This document shows positions 32,338-43,999 of a stretch of DNA of 64,000 bases, one piece after another; position 1 is the stretch's first letter; the number at the start of each line of letters is the position of its first letter. Both the position numbers and the translations under genes were made by a program. Under the pieces are notes generated by a model. That model was given only the letters and a program-made list of their open reading frames with translations, had not been told where the DNA came from and ran no database searches. The stretch lies in contig NZ_JAUSZH010000001.1 in NCBI RefSeq assembly GCF_030817355.1, positions 2,660,501 to 2,724,500 of the forward strand. The letters run 5' to 3'. Origin of the DNA: Streptomyces sp. V1I1. GTDB taxonomy: Bacteria > Actinomycetota > Actinomycetes > Streptomycetales > Streptomycetaceae.

Positions 32338-32369
32338 CCGTCTCTCACCGAGAGATCATCGCGGGGGCG

Positions 32370-35225
32370 TCAGCCGCACAGGCCGGCCGGGCGCTCGCGG
32401 GTGACCAGGTCGGTCCAGCCCGTCGTGCCGTCGATCCAGACCACCTGCCGGCCCGAGACCGCGGCCGGGGAGATCTGCTCACCGCGGTTGCAGGAGACCC
32501 GCTCCTTGCGCGAGCCGTCCGTCGTCAGCTGCCACAACTTCGACAGCGACTCGTTACGGAACACCGTGTCGGGCAGCACGCTGTTGACAGTGACCGCGTC
32601 CTCGGAGGCCGTCAGGTCGAAGGGCAGCAGCGCGGTCGGCTTGGCCTCCGGGCTGATGTCCACCGTACCGGTGCCGTCCAGGCCCGAGCGGCGGACGGCC
32701 ATCTGGCCCTCGTCATTCAGATTCTCGTCCACCAGCCAGAAGGCGTGCGTGGAGTTGATCCCGCTCTGACCGAGGATCTGCGGCTCACCGAGCTGCCCCG
32801 CGAGGGTGGCCTTGCCGGTCTTGAGGTCGTAGACCTCGACGCCGAGCTTGTACTCCTCGGGGGTCGGATACAGCTTGGCGTAGACGAGTTTCCCGTTCTT
32901 GACCGCCGGGAGTGCGGTGAGTATGTCGAAGCCGCCGCCGTCCACGAATGTGGGCTCACGGTCGCCGGGGCGCAGATAGCCCACATGCCGGTCGCCGAAG
33001 ATGCCGAAGCTCTCGAAGACGACGACGCCGTTCTCCACGCGCAGCCCGCCGACGTCCGTGAACGAGGTGTGGAGCTTCTTGATCGGACCGCCCGCGAGCG
33101 GCCGGGAGAGGATGTCGAGGCTGGTCGTGCCGTAGGCCGCCCAGACGACCGTCTTGCCGTCGGTCGCCGGGTAGACGTGGTAGCGGCCGTCGTTGGGGCT
33201 GATCAGCTTCGGGGCGCCCTTGCCGTCCGTACGGCCCGCGTAGACGGAGTACGGCTCCGAGCCGTCGTCGTTGGACTGCGACGCGGCCCACCAGCCGCCG
33301 CCCGCCTGGACCCCGGTACCGGACGTGTTGACCTTGCCCAGCAGCTGGTCGGAGTCGACGCCTAGCGCGTCCTCCCAGCCGGGGACGATGCCGTGGGCGT
33401 TGAAGGAGCGCTTCACCGCGGTGAGCTGCTTCGCGGTGACGCCGAGGTCCTTGGCCGCCGCGAGCACCGCGTTGCGGCCGTCGGTGAAGCCGTCGAGCGG
33501 CGTCATGTACTCGGCCAGCGCCTTGTACACGATGCGGTCGGCGAGCTCCCCGCCCACGTCCTGGCGCAGGTCCCACAGCGCGCCGGAGAAGATGGTGGAG
33601 TTGAGGTGCACGCCACCGTTGTCGGTGCCGAAGGCGACACCGAGGAAGTTCTTCGAGGTGGTCGCACCGTCGTTGAGATTGCGGAAGGCGCACTCGCGCG
33701 GCTTCGTGGTACGGCAGAGGTCCTCGCCGATCAGACCGGCGTCCGGGTCGTCCATGGAGACGCCGGAGGCGCTGGTGTCGATCGCGTTGCCGAAGTAATC
33801 GGCGAGTGCCTCGTTGAGGGCGCCGGACTGGCCTGCGTAGACGAGGTTGGCGGTGTTCTCGACGACGCCGTGGGTCATCTCGTGGCCCACCACGTCGAGG
33901 TCGGCGGAGAGCGGCTTGTAGTCCTCGTCGCCGCTGCCGTAGACCATTTTCTGGCCGTCCCAGAAGGCGTTGACGTACGGACCGCCGAAGAAGGTGACCC
34001 CGACCAGGGAGTTGACGGTCATGCCGCGGCCGTCGAGGCTGTCGCGGGCGTGGTTCGTCTTGAAGTAGTCGTAGACCTTGCCGCCCGCCCAGTGGGCGTC
34101 GACCGCGCCGGACTCGGTTGCGTCCTTGCCGAAGTCCTTGGCCGGGTGGCCGAATTCCTTCAGCCCGCTCGGCCAGGCGCCGGCCACCTCGCTCACGTCG
34201 CGGTCCCGCGCGTCCCAGGTGGTGAGGGTGTTCTTGCTGGTGGCGCCCATCCGCGACTGGTCGATCAGTACGTACTGGTCGCGGGTGGTGTCGAGCTGGA
34301 CGTCCAGCTCGACCTTGGCGCCGTCCAGCTTGACGCCGGTGCCCTTGAGGCCGGCGGCGGGGTCGGCGTCGGCCGCGCGCGCGGACCGCGGTGCGGCCTT
34401 CGCCGCCGTGCCGGACGCGGTGGCGGCGGACGCGGTGGCCTTCTTCGCGGTCAGCGTCTTGATGCCGCTGAACTGCAGCACCGGGTAGCCGGCGCGGGCG
34501 TCGACGTAGACCTGCTGCAGCACCGGTTCGCCAGTGGTGGGATTCGTGCCGCGTACGGTCACGTGGTAGGCGAGCACGCCCTCGCCACGCGGGATCACCA
34601 CGAGGCCGCCGGCGGCGCCGCTGAGCGCGGCGGCCTTCGCGGACTTGCCCCCCTTGCCGCGTACGGCGTCGGCCTTGCTCAGCGTCTTGCCGCCGAGGCG
34701 CGCCGCGGTCGCCGCGACCGCGCGGCGCACCGCCGTCTCCTTGCTCAACGTCGCGTTCGTGCCGGTCTTCAGTCCAGTGAAGTACTTGCCGGAGGTGCCG
34801 GTGACGAAGCGCTTGCCGCCCTTGGACTCCATACGTACGACGTACTGGCCGCCGAACACCGGGATGCCGTGGTGCTTCTGCTGAAGCCTCACGACCTCTG
34901 CCACGCCGTGTCTGACGGTCTGCAGCGGCGCGAGGTCGCGCCGGGCGTCGGCGATCCGGTAGCGGCCGTCCTTGGCGTCGAGATGGCCGCGGGCCGCGTC
35001 CGCAGGGCTGGCCTTGGCGTCCACCGCCTCCCGGATGCCGTCGACGAGCGACGGGGTGGCCGTCTCGGCCCCCGGTATGACATCGGCGGGCGGTGCGGCG
35101 GCCGGCGGAGTGACCGCCTGTGCCGGTACCGCGGTGAGCAGCAGCCCGGCTGCTCCGAGCAGCGCGGCGAGACCGGTCCCCCTGGATATGCCCGGTCTCT
35201 GTGTGCTTGTCCTGGCCTTGCGCAC
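32370..35225 (-). CDS. Secreted M4 (thermolysin-like) metalloprotease with C-terminal propeller
   Basis: A 951-residue exported protease. In order: a signal peptide (LLTAVPAQAV at about residue 35), an FTP/PepSY-type propeptide, the M4 catalytic domain with HEMTH near residue 448 and the third zinc ligand in NEALADYFGN about 25 residues on, and a C-terminal third made of beta-propeller-like repeats. Family members cleave before hydrophobic residues after autocatalytic loss of the propeptide. The GTG at 35225 follows GGAGGGG by eight bases; an upstream in-frame GTG at 35243 would overlap that site. The divergent LuxR/TrmB-type gene is its probable regulator. Confidence 0.92.
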   Translation of the reverse strand: MRKARTSTQRPGISRGTGLAALLGAAGLLLTAVPAQAVTPPAAAPPADVIPGAETATPSLVDGIREAVDAKASPADAARGHLDAKDGRYRIADARRDLAPLQTVRHGVAEVVRLQQKHHGIPVFGGQYVVRMESKGGKRFVTGTSGKYFTGLKTGTNATLSKETAVRRAVAATAARLGGKTLSKADAVRGKGGKSAKAAALSGAAGGLVVIPRGEGVLAYHVTVRGTNPTTGEPVLQQVYVDARAGYPVLQFSGIKTLTAKKATASAATASGTAAKAAPRSARAADADPAAGLKGTGVKLDGAKVELDVQLDTTRDQYVLIDQSRMGATSKNTLTTWDARDRDVSEVAGAWPSGLKEFGHPAKDFGKDATESGAVDAHWAGGKVYDYFKTNHARDSLDGRGMTVNSLVGVTFFGGPYVNAFWDGQKMVYGSGDEDYKPLSADLDVVGHEMTHGVVENTANLVYAGQSGALNEALADYFGNAIDTSASGVSMDDPDAGLIGEDLCRTTKPRECAFRNLNDGATTSKNFLGVAFGTDNGGVHLNSTIFSGALWDLRQDVGGELADRIVYKALAEYMTPLDGFTDGRNAVLAAAKDLGVTAKQLTAVKRSFNAHGIVPGWEDALGVDSDQLLGKVNTSGTGVQAGGGWWAASQSNDDGSEPYSVYAGRTDGKGAPKLISPNDGRYHVYPATDGKTVVWAAYGTTSLDILSRPLAGGPIKKLHTSFTDVGGLRVENGVVVFESFGIFGDRHVGYLRPGDREPTFVDGGGFDILTALPAVKNGKLVYAKLYPTPEEYKLGVEVYDLKTGKATLAGQLGEPQILGQSGINSTHAFWLVDENLNDEGQMAVRRSGLDGTGTVDISPEAKPTALLPFDLTASEDAVTVNSVLPDTVFRNESLSKLWQLTTDGSRKERVSCNRGEQISPAAVSGRQVVWIDGTTGWTDLVTRERPAGLCG

Positions 35226-35320
35226 AGTTCGTACCCCTCCCACGTGCTGGTCAAGCCGTAAAGGTGGTCATGGCCATGCAACCGGTGGGACGCCAACCGA
35301 TCAATGTGGCCTGCGCGTTG

Positions 35321-35342
35321 ACAAGTGGACATGCCCACTTGT
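35321..35342. promoter_or_regulatory. Palindrome between the M4 protease and regulator genes
   Basis: ACAAGTGG and CCACTTGT are perfect 8-bp inverted arms separated by ACATGC. The site lies in the 150-bp divergent spacer, 96 bases before the protease start and 33 bases before the regulator start. It is the obvious binding site for the adjacent regulator. Confidence 0.7.
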
Positions 35343-35375
35343 GTGCCTCGTGAAGGCGGAGTGAGAATCCAACGC

Positions 35376-36386
35376 ATGAGCGAGGGGGAATTGCACACCC
35401 TCGGCCTGGGGGAGGCCGAGGAGCGCGCTTACGAGGCACTGGTCAAGGAACGGGCCGCTGGGGCCGAGGAGTTGGCGCGGCTGCTGGGGCTGCCGCGGGA
35501 CCGGCTGGACCGGGCGCTCGGCCATCTGGTCGAGCACGGGCTCGCGCTGCCCGCGGACGGGGACGGCGACGGGCTGCCGCATCCGGCCGCTCCGGCCGCC
35601 GCGATCCGTACGCTCATCCACCGCCGACAGGCCGAACTGCACTTACGGTCCGCGGAGTTGGAGCGATTACGGATGACCGCGGACCAGCTGGCGGGCCGGC
35701 TGATGTCCGGGTCACCCTGCGCGCCCGATGGCGGCATCGAGGTAGTGACGGGCCCGCGGGCGATCGGCGAACGGGCGGAGTACCTGCTGGCGTCGGCGGA
35801 ACGGGAGGTGGCGATCCTGGACCGTCCGCCGTATGTGAAAGGGCCGCGGGACGGCAGCGCCGCGCAGCCGGGTCTCGGCATCGAGGCGCTCCTCGACCGG
35901 GGCGTTCAGGTGCGGACCGTCCTGGACCGGGAGGGGCTCGCCTACCCGGGCCGGATGCGCTCGGTGACCGGCCTCGTCGAACAGGGCCTGCGGGCGCGGG
36001 TGTCGACGGCCGTCCCCACCAAACTGATCGCGGTGGACCGCCGGATCACCCTGCTCCCCCCGACCGACGCGGCGGACCCGAAGGCCTCGGCGCTGGTGAT
36101 CGGCGACTCGCTGCTGAGTAACGCGCTGGTGCCGCTGTTCGAGACGGTCTGGGACCGGGCCACGCCACTGGGCGGCTCGGCCCGGGCGTGCGCGGCGCTG
36201 CCGAAGGCCCAGAAGGAATTGCTCGGCCTGCTGGCGGCGGGCCTCAAGGACGAGGCGATCGCCCGCCGCCTGGGCGTCCACGTGCACACGGCGCGCCGGA
36301 GGATCAGCCACCTGCTGGAGACGCTGGGCGCGGAGACGCGCTTCCAGGCGGGGGCGCAGGCGACGTTGAGGGGCTGGCTGGACTGA
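35376..36386 (+). CDS. TrmB/LuxR-type regulator
   Basis: A 336-residue regulator. An N-terminal TrmB-like winged helix (LHTLGLGEAEERAYEALV) precedes a phospholipase-D-like middle domain, and a LuxR helix-turn-helix occupies the last 65 residues (LLAAGLKDEAIARRLGVHVH). Streptomyces often place such genes next to secreted proteases. I give ATG 35376; GTG 35361 is an alternative with AAGG four bases upstream. It faces the M4 gene across a palindrome that it probably binds. Confidence 0.85.
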   Translation: MSEGELHTLGLGEAEERAYEALVKERAAGAEELARLLGLPRDRLDRALGHLVEHGLALPADGDGDGLPHPAAPAAAIRTLIHRRQAELHLRSAELERLRMTADQLAGRLMSGSPCAPDGGIEVVTGPRAIGERAEYLLASAEREVAILDRPPYVKGPRDGSAAQPGLGIEALLDRGVQVRTVLDREGLAYPGRMRSVTGLVEQGLRARVSTAVPTKLIAVDRRITLLPPTDAADPKASALVIGDSLLSNALVPLFETVWDRATPLGGSARACAALPKAQKELLGLLAAGLKDEAIARRLGVHVHTARRRISHLLETLGAETRFQAGAQATLRGWLD

Positions 36387-36412
36387 AAGCCTCGAGCGGG
36401 CAGGATGTCCGG

Positions 36413-37294
36413 ATGAGTTGGCACAGCCGTACGAACAGAACCAGCGGCACGTTCAGGGGGCTGGTGTGGTCCGCCATGGCCGTGCTGACCACCATGGCCG
36501 TGCTGACTGCCGCGACCGCGTGCGCCGGGCCCACCTCTTCCGCCGCGCCGCCCAAAGCCACCGCGGCGGACCGGTCGGCCGGGGCGCGGGCCGTCGCCCC
36601 CGCGCCGCGGGCCTCCGCCACCACCTTTGCCGGAGCCTCGTCCGTCGGGGTGCTGATCGATCCGGACGGCGAGCACTTCTGCACCGCGAGCGTCGTGGCC
36701 AGCCCCAAGGGCAATGTCATCGCCACCGCCGCGCACTGCATCCAGGACTCGGGCAGCGCGGACGCGTACGGGCCGGGCGAGCTGGAGTTCGCGCCCGGGT
36801 TCTCGGGCAGGGGCAAGGGGACGTATCCGTACGGGCGCTGGAAGGTCGGAGCCATCCACGTCGACGAGCGCTGGACGGACGGCGACGACGACGCGGATGC
36901 CGCCGACTACGCGTTCCTCGTCCTGAAGCCGGACGCGAAGGGCCGTCAGGTGCAGCAGGCCGTCGGCGCCGCCACCGCCGACTGGGCCTCGCCGCCCGAG
37001 CGCCGGGTCACCGTCGTCGGGTATCCGAACCGGGACCACAACCCCGCCAACCGCCCCGTCGCCTGCACCACCGACACCCGCCCCGACCCGGATCTGCCGA
37101 AGACGCTGCTCATGGAGTGCGCGGGCTTCTGGGAAGGCACCAGCGGCGGACCCTGGCTCGCCGACTACCGGGACGCCAGGCATCAGGGCAGGCTCATCGG
37201 CGTACTGAGCGGCGGCGACACGGACAGCGAGTCGACGGCCGCCCTCTTCGACGACCGTGCCCGCGCGCTGTACGACGAAGCCACGGCCGGATAA
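36413..37294 (+). CDS. Secreted trypsin-like serine protease
   Basis: A 293-residue exported protein. The signal region ends at Cys37 (ATAC), a weak lipobox, and a low-complexity Ala/Pro/Arg stretch follows. The protease domain has a full triad: His108 (TAAHC), Asp165 (ADYAFL) and Ser244 (EGTSGGPW). Four cysteines (90, 109, 218, 236) can make two disulfides. It begins 26 bases after the regulator gene on the same strand, so it may be cotranscribed with it. Confidence 0.9.
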   Translation: MSWHSRTNRTSGTFRGLVWSAMAVLTTMAVLTAATACAGPTSSAAPPKATAADRSAGARAVAPAPRASATTFAGASSVGVLIDPDGEHFCTASVVASPKGNVIATAAHCIQDSGSADAYGPGELEFAPGFSGRGKGTYPYGRWKVGAIHVDERWTDGDDDADAADYAFLVLKPDAKGRQVQQAVGAATADWASPPERRVTVVGYPNRDHNPANRPVACTTDTRPDPDLPKTLLMECAGFWEGTSGGPWLADYRDARHQGRLIGVLSGGDTDSESTAALFDDRARALYDEATAG

Positions 37295-37371
37295 CACGCC
37301 GCGGCCGGACAAAGGGCCAGCGCCGGGAAAGGGCCGCGGCCGGATGAAAGGCCGCGGCCGGACAACGCGAA

Positions 37372-37401
37372 GGCCCGGCGGTGCCGGAACACCGCCGGGC
37401 C
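37372..37401. terminator. Shared terminator between the trypsin-like gene and lon
   Basis: GGCCCGGCGGTG and CACCGCCGGGCC form a perfect 12-bp stem with a CCGGAA loop, midway between the convergent stops. Just before it, at 37300-37365, the motif GCCGCGGCCGGA recurs three times in direct repeat. Confidence 0.75.
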
Positions 37402-37416
37402 CACAGCGCACCCCGG

Positions 37417-39825
<2,409 letters not shown>

Positions 39826-39846
39826 GATCTCCCCTTAGGCAGTGAA

Positions 39847-39867
39847 GTTGAGCTGTATGGACTCAAT
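39847..39867. promoter_or_regulatory. HAIR element (HspR operator) upstream of lon
   Basis: GTTGAGC-TGTATGG-ACTCAAT matches the HAIR consensus CTTGAGT-N7-ACTCAAG at 10 of 14 half-site positions or better, with the exact N7 spacing. HspR binds such elements at dnaK, clpB and lon in Streptomyces and is released on heat shock. Confidence 0.85.
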
Positions 39868-39956
39868 GCACAGCACTGCGGAGATGTTCCCAGGGGGTGT
39901 TCGCTGTCAGCGATCGGCTCTCGTGCCTGGTCAGGGGGTCGCGCAGGTCCTGAAGC

Positions 39957-40814
39957 TCACCGGTCGCGGAGCGCGAAACCGTTCCGCCACCGCGCCCAGC
40001 GGCGCACCGCGGGCCAGCAGGCGATGCCGACCAACAGCGCAAGCGGATGGCCCCAGTTGGTGAGCGGGTCCTCGAAGGCGAGCAGGTCCTGAAGGAGCAT
40101 CAGGGAGACGAAGCCGAGCAGCATCGCGCGCAGGACCGGACTGAACAGCCCGGCAAGGGCGCCGATGCTCGCCATCAGGCCGAAGCTGATGCCGTAGTCG
40201 AGGCGGTGCAGCGAGGTGGCGGGCAGATGTCCGGCCACCACCGAGACCCCGACCGGGATCTCGGTGGCCAGCGTCGCCGCGACATGGCCGGCCAGGAAGA
40301 CGCCGGCGGTGCGCCAGCCTCCGATGCGGCGTTCCAGTGCGGTCAGCGTGAAGAAGAAGGCGACGGCATACGGGCCCAGCAGGTCGCCCGCGACCCACAG
40401 CGCGCTGGCGCCGAGAACGAGCAGGGGGGTGTCCGCCAAATGGGCGACATCGGTGCTGGAGCCGCGGAGTAGCGAGGAGACGGTCGCGGGGTCTCCGTAC
40501 TGCACAAAGAGCGAGGTGGCGAGCAGGACGAGGACGTAGCAGAAGGTGAACGGTGTCCCGGTGGGCGTGGGCAGCAGCTGGAGCACGCGCCGCCAGGCCG
40601 GGAGACCCACGGGCGGGGCGGGCTTCGCGGTGGGCGTCGGGGCGGGCGTCACCACCGGTGCGACAGCCGGTGCGACAGCCGGTGGGACAGCTGCCGGCGT
40701 TACGGGGGCCTGGACGGGAGCCGAGACGACCGGCGCGGATGGTCTCCGCTGGGTCGGGACGGCGTTCAGCAGTTCCTGGCCCGTGGCCGGGTCGCGTGTC
40801 GTCGGCCGATGCAC
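39957..40814 (-). CDS. Rhomboid-like membrane protein
   Basis: A 285-residue protein with a Pro/Ala/Val-rich cytoplasmic N-terminus of about 70 residues and six predicted transmembrane helices. The fourth carries DYGISFGLMAS and a later one NWGHPLALLVG. These positions fit the Ser and His of rhomboid intramembrane proteases, although the usual GxSG motif is GISFG here, so activity is uncertain. The start is GTG 40814, with AAAGGGG about eight bases before it. It lies upstream of lon on the same strand but is separated from it by the lon promoter. Confidence 0.75.
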   Translation of the reverse strand: MHRPTTRDPATGQELLNAVPTQRRPSAPVVSAPVQAPVTPAAVPPAVAPAVAPVVTPAPTPTAKPAPPVGLPAWRRVLQLLPTPTGTPFTFCYVLVLLATSLFVQYGDPATVSSLLRGSSTDVAHLADTPLLVLGASALWVAGDLLGPYAVAFFFTLTALERRIGGWRTAGVFLAGHVAATLATEIPVGVSVVAGHLPATSLHRLDYGISFGLMASIGALAGLFSPVLRAMLLGFVSLMLLQDLLAFEDPLTNWGHPLALLVGIACWPAVRRWARWRNGFALRDR

Positions 40815-41066
40815 CGCGTGAGGCCCCTTTCGTCAAGCCCCCGAACAAACCCCCACCCAACGCGATCACCATCACACCCGTCTATGACGTGCGCCACACG
40901 GGGCAACCTTCACAGGTTCCCGGACGTCGCGAGCACGTGGGACCAGCCCTGGCCCGGCAGACCACGGCCGCCCTCGGCCGAAACCATTTGTCCCGCTCGC
41001 CCCGCCCCGCCACCATGACCACCGACACGCGTCCGCCCCGCACCCGTCACCCGGAGGTCACCCGCC

Positions 41067-41750
41067 ATGCCACTCCAAGCCGACGGACCCGTCACCCTCG
41101 ACCGGCGAGAGGGGCCCCACGGGGAGGTCGTGCTCCGGCAGCGCGGTGCGCATCACGAGATCATCGCCAATGGGTGCTTCCTGATGGACACTTCCGACGG
41201 CCGCTCCGAGCGGCTGCTCGTCGACGCCGCGTACGAAGCCCTCGCCGCCGCCGGAAAGAGCGACCCCACCCTCCTCATCGGCGGACTCGGCGTCGGCTTC
41301 TCCCTCGCCCGTGCCGCCGCCAACCCCCGCTGGCGGCACATCGCCGTCGTCGAACGCGAGCAGGCGATCATCGACTGGCACCGCACCGGCCCCCTCGGAC
41401 AGATCTCCGGCGACGCGCTCGCCGACCCCCGCAGCGTGATCCTTCACACGGACCTCGTCACATACCTGCGCACGACCACGGACCGCTACGACGCTCTCTG
41501 TCTGGACATCGACAACGGACCCGACTGGACCGTCACCGACGACAACGAAAACCTCTACTCGGCGGCCGGACTCGCCTCCTGCCAGGGCCGGTTGGAGCCC
41601 GGCGGGATCCTCGCCGTGTGGTCCGCGCAGCCCTCCCCTGCTTTTGAGGATGCGTTGCGGAATGCCGGATTCACCGGGGTAACCACCGAAGAGATCCGTG
41701 TTGCCCGAGGCGTACCCGACGTCGTCCACCTCGCTGTTCGCCCTGCGTAG
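41067..41750 (+). CDS. Spermidine-synthase-like protein
   Basis: A 227-residue Rossmann-type protein of the spermidine synthase/methyltransferase fold. The nucleotide-binding loop is LLIGGLGVGFSLA, with the acidic VVEREQAII strand after it and LCLDIDNGPDW for the active-site loop. The N-terminal tetramerisation part of true spermidine synthases is reduced, and polyamine-binding residues are not evident, so a generic aminopropyl- or methyltransferase is all that can be said. It precedes the two-component genes by 91 bases. Confidence 0.78.
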   Translation: MPLQADGPVTLDRREGPHGEVVLRQRGAHHEIIANGCFLMDTSDGRSERLLVDAAYEALAAAGKSDPTLLIGGLGVGFSLARAAANPRWRHIAVVEREQAIIDWHRTGPLGQISGDALADPRSVILHTDLVTYLRTTTDRYDALCLDIDNGPDWTVTDDNENLYSAAGLASCQGRLEPGGILAVWSAQPSPAFEDALRNAGFTGVTTEEIRVARGVPDVVHLAVRPA

Positions 41751-41841
41751 CCGGGACGCCGTCACTGCCTTTACGCTGCTGACCTACACACGAGATCTAC
41801 ACCGGCATGCAGCTCGCGAGAACGCGTACAGGGGCGGGGCG

Positions 41842-42579
41842 ATGGAGCAGACACACACCACGCACAACGGCGTCGCGGCCACACCCGGCGCCCAGCGCCG
41901 GGTGCTGGTCGTCGAGGACGACTCGACGATCGTCGATGCCATCGCGGCCCGCCTGCGGGCGGAAGGCTTCCTGGTCCAGACGGCGTTGGACGGCCCGGCC
42001 GCCGTCGACGCCGCCGAGGCCTGGCAGCCCGATCTGATGGTGCTCGATGTAATGCTCCCGGGCTTCGACGGCCTGGAGGTCTGCCGCCGCGTCCAGGCGC
42101 AGCGCCCGGTCCCGGTGCTGATGCTCACAGCGCGCGACGACGAGACCGACATGCTCGTCGGTCTCGGCGTGGGCGCCGACGACTACATGACCAAGCCGTT
42201 CTCGATGCGCGAGCTCGCGGCCCGGGTGCATGTGCTGCTGCGCCGCGTGGAGCGGGCGGCCCTCGCCGCGGTCACTCCCCGCAGCGGGATCCTGCGCCTG
42301 GGCGAGCTGGAGATCGACCACGCCCAGCGCCGGGTCCGGGTGCGCGGCGAGGACGTACATCTCACGCCGACCGAGTTCGACCTGCTGGTCTGCCTGGCGA
42401 ACACCCCGCGTGCCGTCCTCTCCCGCGAGCAGCTGCTCGCGGAGGTGTGGGACTGGGCCGACGCGTCCGGCACCCGCACCGTCGACAGCCACATCAAGGC
42501 CCTGCGCCGGAAGATCGGCGCCGAGCGCATCCGTACCGTCCACGGCGTCGGCTACGCGCTGGAGACGCCGGCTCCATGA
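41842..42579 (+). CDS. OmpR-family response regulator
   Basis: A 245-residue regulator. The receiver domain has acidic pair Asp26/Asp27, phosphoacceptor Asp69 (MVLDVMLPG) and Lys118 (MTKPF). The C-terminal winged helix (LTPTEFDLLVCL, GTRTVDSHIKALRRKIG) binds DNA. ATG 41842 has a G-rich site just upstream. Its stop overlaps the kinase start (ATGA). Confidence 0.95.
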   Translation: MEQTHTTHNGVAATPGAQRRVLVVEDDSTIVDAIAARLRAEGFLVQTALDGPAAVDAAEAWQPDLMVLDVMLPGFDGLEVCRRVQAQRPVPVLMLTARDDETDMLVGLGVGADDYMTKPFSMRELAARVHVLLRRVERAALAAVTPRSGILRLGELEIDHAQRRVRVRGEDVHLTPTEFDLLVCLANTPRAVLSREQLLAEVWDWADASGTRTVDSHIKALRRKIGAERIRTVHGVGYALETPAP

Positions 42580-43697
42580 GACGGCGGCGCTGGGACCGGC
42601 TGCCCGGCCGCGGCGGCCGGCGGAGCCGGCCGCGGTCCGCCTCCATCGCGATCTCGATCAAGACCAAGCTCGGGACACTGGTCGTCGTCTCGGTCTTCAT
42701 CACCACGGGCCTGCTGCTGGTCGCCCTGCGCACCCAGACCGAGGTCCGCTTCATCACCGTCTTCTCGGTGATCGCAACTTTGCTGATCACCCAGTTCGTG
42801 GCGCACGGCCTGACCGCGCCGCTGGACGAGATGAACACCGTGGCCAAAGGCATATCGCACGGCGACTACACCCGTCGGGTGCGCGGCGCCGACCGCCGTG
42901 ACGAGCTCGGCGACCTCGCCTCCACCATCAACCGCATGGCCGACGATCTGGAAGCCGTGGACCAGCACCGCAAGGAGCTGGTCGCCAATGTCTCGCACGA
43001 GCTGCGCACCCCGATCGCCGCGCTGCGCGCCGTGCTGGAGAACGTCGTCGACGGGGTGTCCGCCGCCGACCCGGAGACGATGCGTACGGCGCTCAAGCAG
43101 ACGGAACGCCTGGGCCGCCTGGTCGAGACGCTGCTCGACCTGTCCCGGCTCGACAACGGCGTCGTACCGCTCAAGGCCCGCCGTTTCGAGGTGTGGCCGT
43201 ACCTCTCCGGGGTGCTGAAGGAGGCCAATCTGGCCGCGGTCCAGCGCGGTCTGACCTCCGGGTCCGGCAACCACACCCGTACGGACGTGCATCTGCACCT
43301 GGATGTGTCGCCGCCGGAGCTGACCGCGCACGCGGACGCGGAGCGGCTGCACCAGGTCGTCGCCAATCTGATCGACAACGCGGTCAAGCACTCGCCGCCG
43401 CACGGCCGGGTGACGGTACGCGCCCGCCGCGGCCCGCAGCCGGAGTCCCTCGACCTGGAAGTCCTCGACGAGGGACCGGGCATCCCGGAGCCGGAGCGGC
43501 ACCGCGTCTTCGAGCGCTTCAACCGGGGCAGCGTCCCCTCCCCGCACGGCAAGGGCAGCGACGGCGGCACCGGCCTGGGCCTGGCGATCGCGCGCTGGGC
43601 GGTCGATCTGCACGGCGGGCGCATCGGGGTGGCCGAATCGTCCCGGGGATGCCGGATCCAGGTCACCCTTCCGGGGATCCCTTCGGCACGCGGTTGA
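42576..43697 (+). CDS. Sensor histidine kinase with minimal extracellular loop
   Basis: A 373-residue kinase. Two helices at residues 33-51 and 59-77 are separated by only about seven residues, so it has essentially no periplasmic sensor domain and may sense in the membrane or through a partner. A HAMP domain follows, then the phosphoacceptor His141 (ANVSHELRTP), the N box NLIDNAVKHS, and G boxes DEGPGIP and GGTGLGLAI. It is coupled to the response regulator gene before it. Confidence 0.95.
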   Translation: MRRRRWDRLPGRGGRRSRPRSASIAISIKTKLGTLVVVSVFITTGLLLVALRTQTEVRFITVFSVIATLLITQFVAHGLTAPLDEMNTVAKGISHGDYTRRVRGADRRDELGDLASTINRMADDLEAVDQHRKELVANVSHELRTPIAALRAVLENVVDGVSAADPETMRTALKQTERLGRLVETLLDLSRLDNGVVPLKARRFEVWPYLSGVLKEANLAAVQRGLTSGSGNHTRTDVHLHLDVSPPELTAHADAERLHQVVANLIDNAVKHSPPHGRVTVRARRGPQPESLDLEVLDEGPGIPEPERHRVFERFNRGSVPSPHGKGSDGGTGLGLAIARWAVDLHGGRIGVAESSRGCRIQVTLPGIPSARG

Positions 43698-43999
43698 CGT
43701 AGGGTGCGAACCGGAAGCGCGCGTTCTGCGTGTGCTGAGTGAGGACGTGGCCGGAACAAGGCCGTACGCCGTCGAGGCGTAGGAGCCGACCGGGCTGCGG
43801 CCGCGGTGTGGCGTACCCGAGCTTGCCCCCGGGGAAGCGGAACCACGCTTGTTTTCCCGCCATTCACAGCCCCGAAACGCGCCTTCAGGTGTGACTTGCG
43901 CGACGATGACCCGCCCCGCCTGCACCTCCCGGCCAGGGAGGCGTAGCCTTTATTTCCGCTGTCCATCACCTTGTGAAGCGGAAGAGGGCGGTTGCCGCC
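43698..43999. other. Intergenic leader of kgd
   Basis: A 302-base spacer holding the promoter and leader of kgd. A TAGCCTTTATTT stretch at about 43945 is the most A/T-rich part and could include a -10 box. No gene or strong hairpin is evident. Confidence 0.4.
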
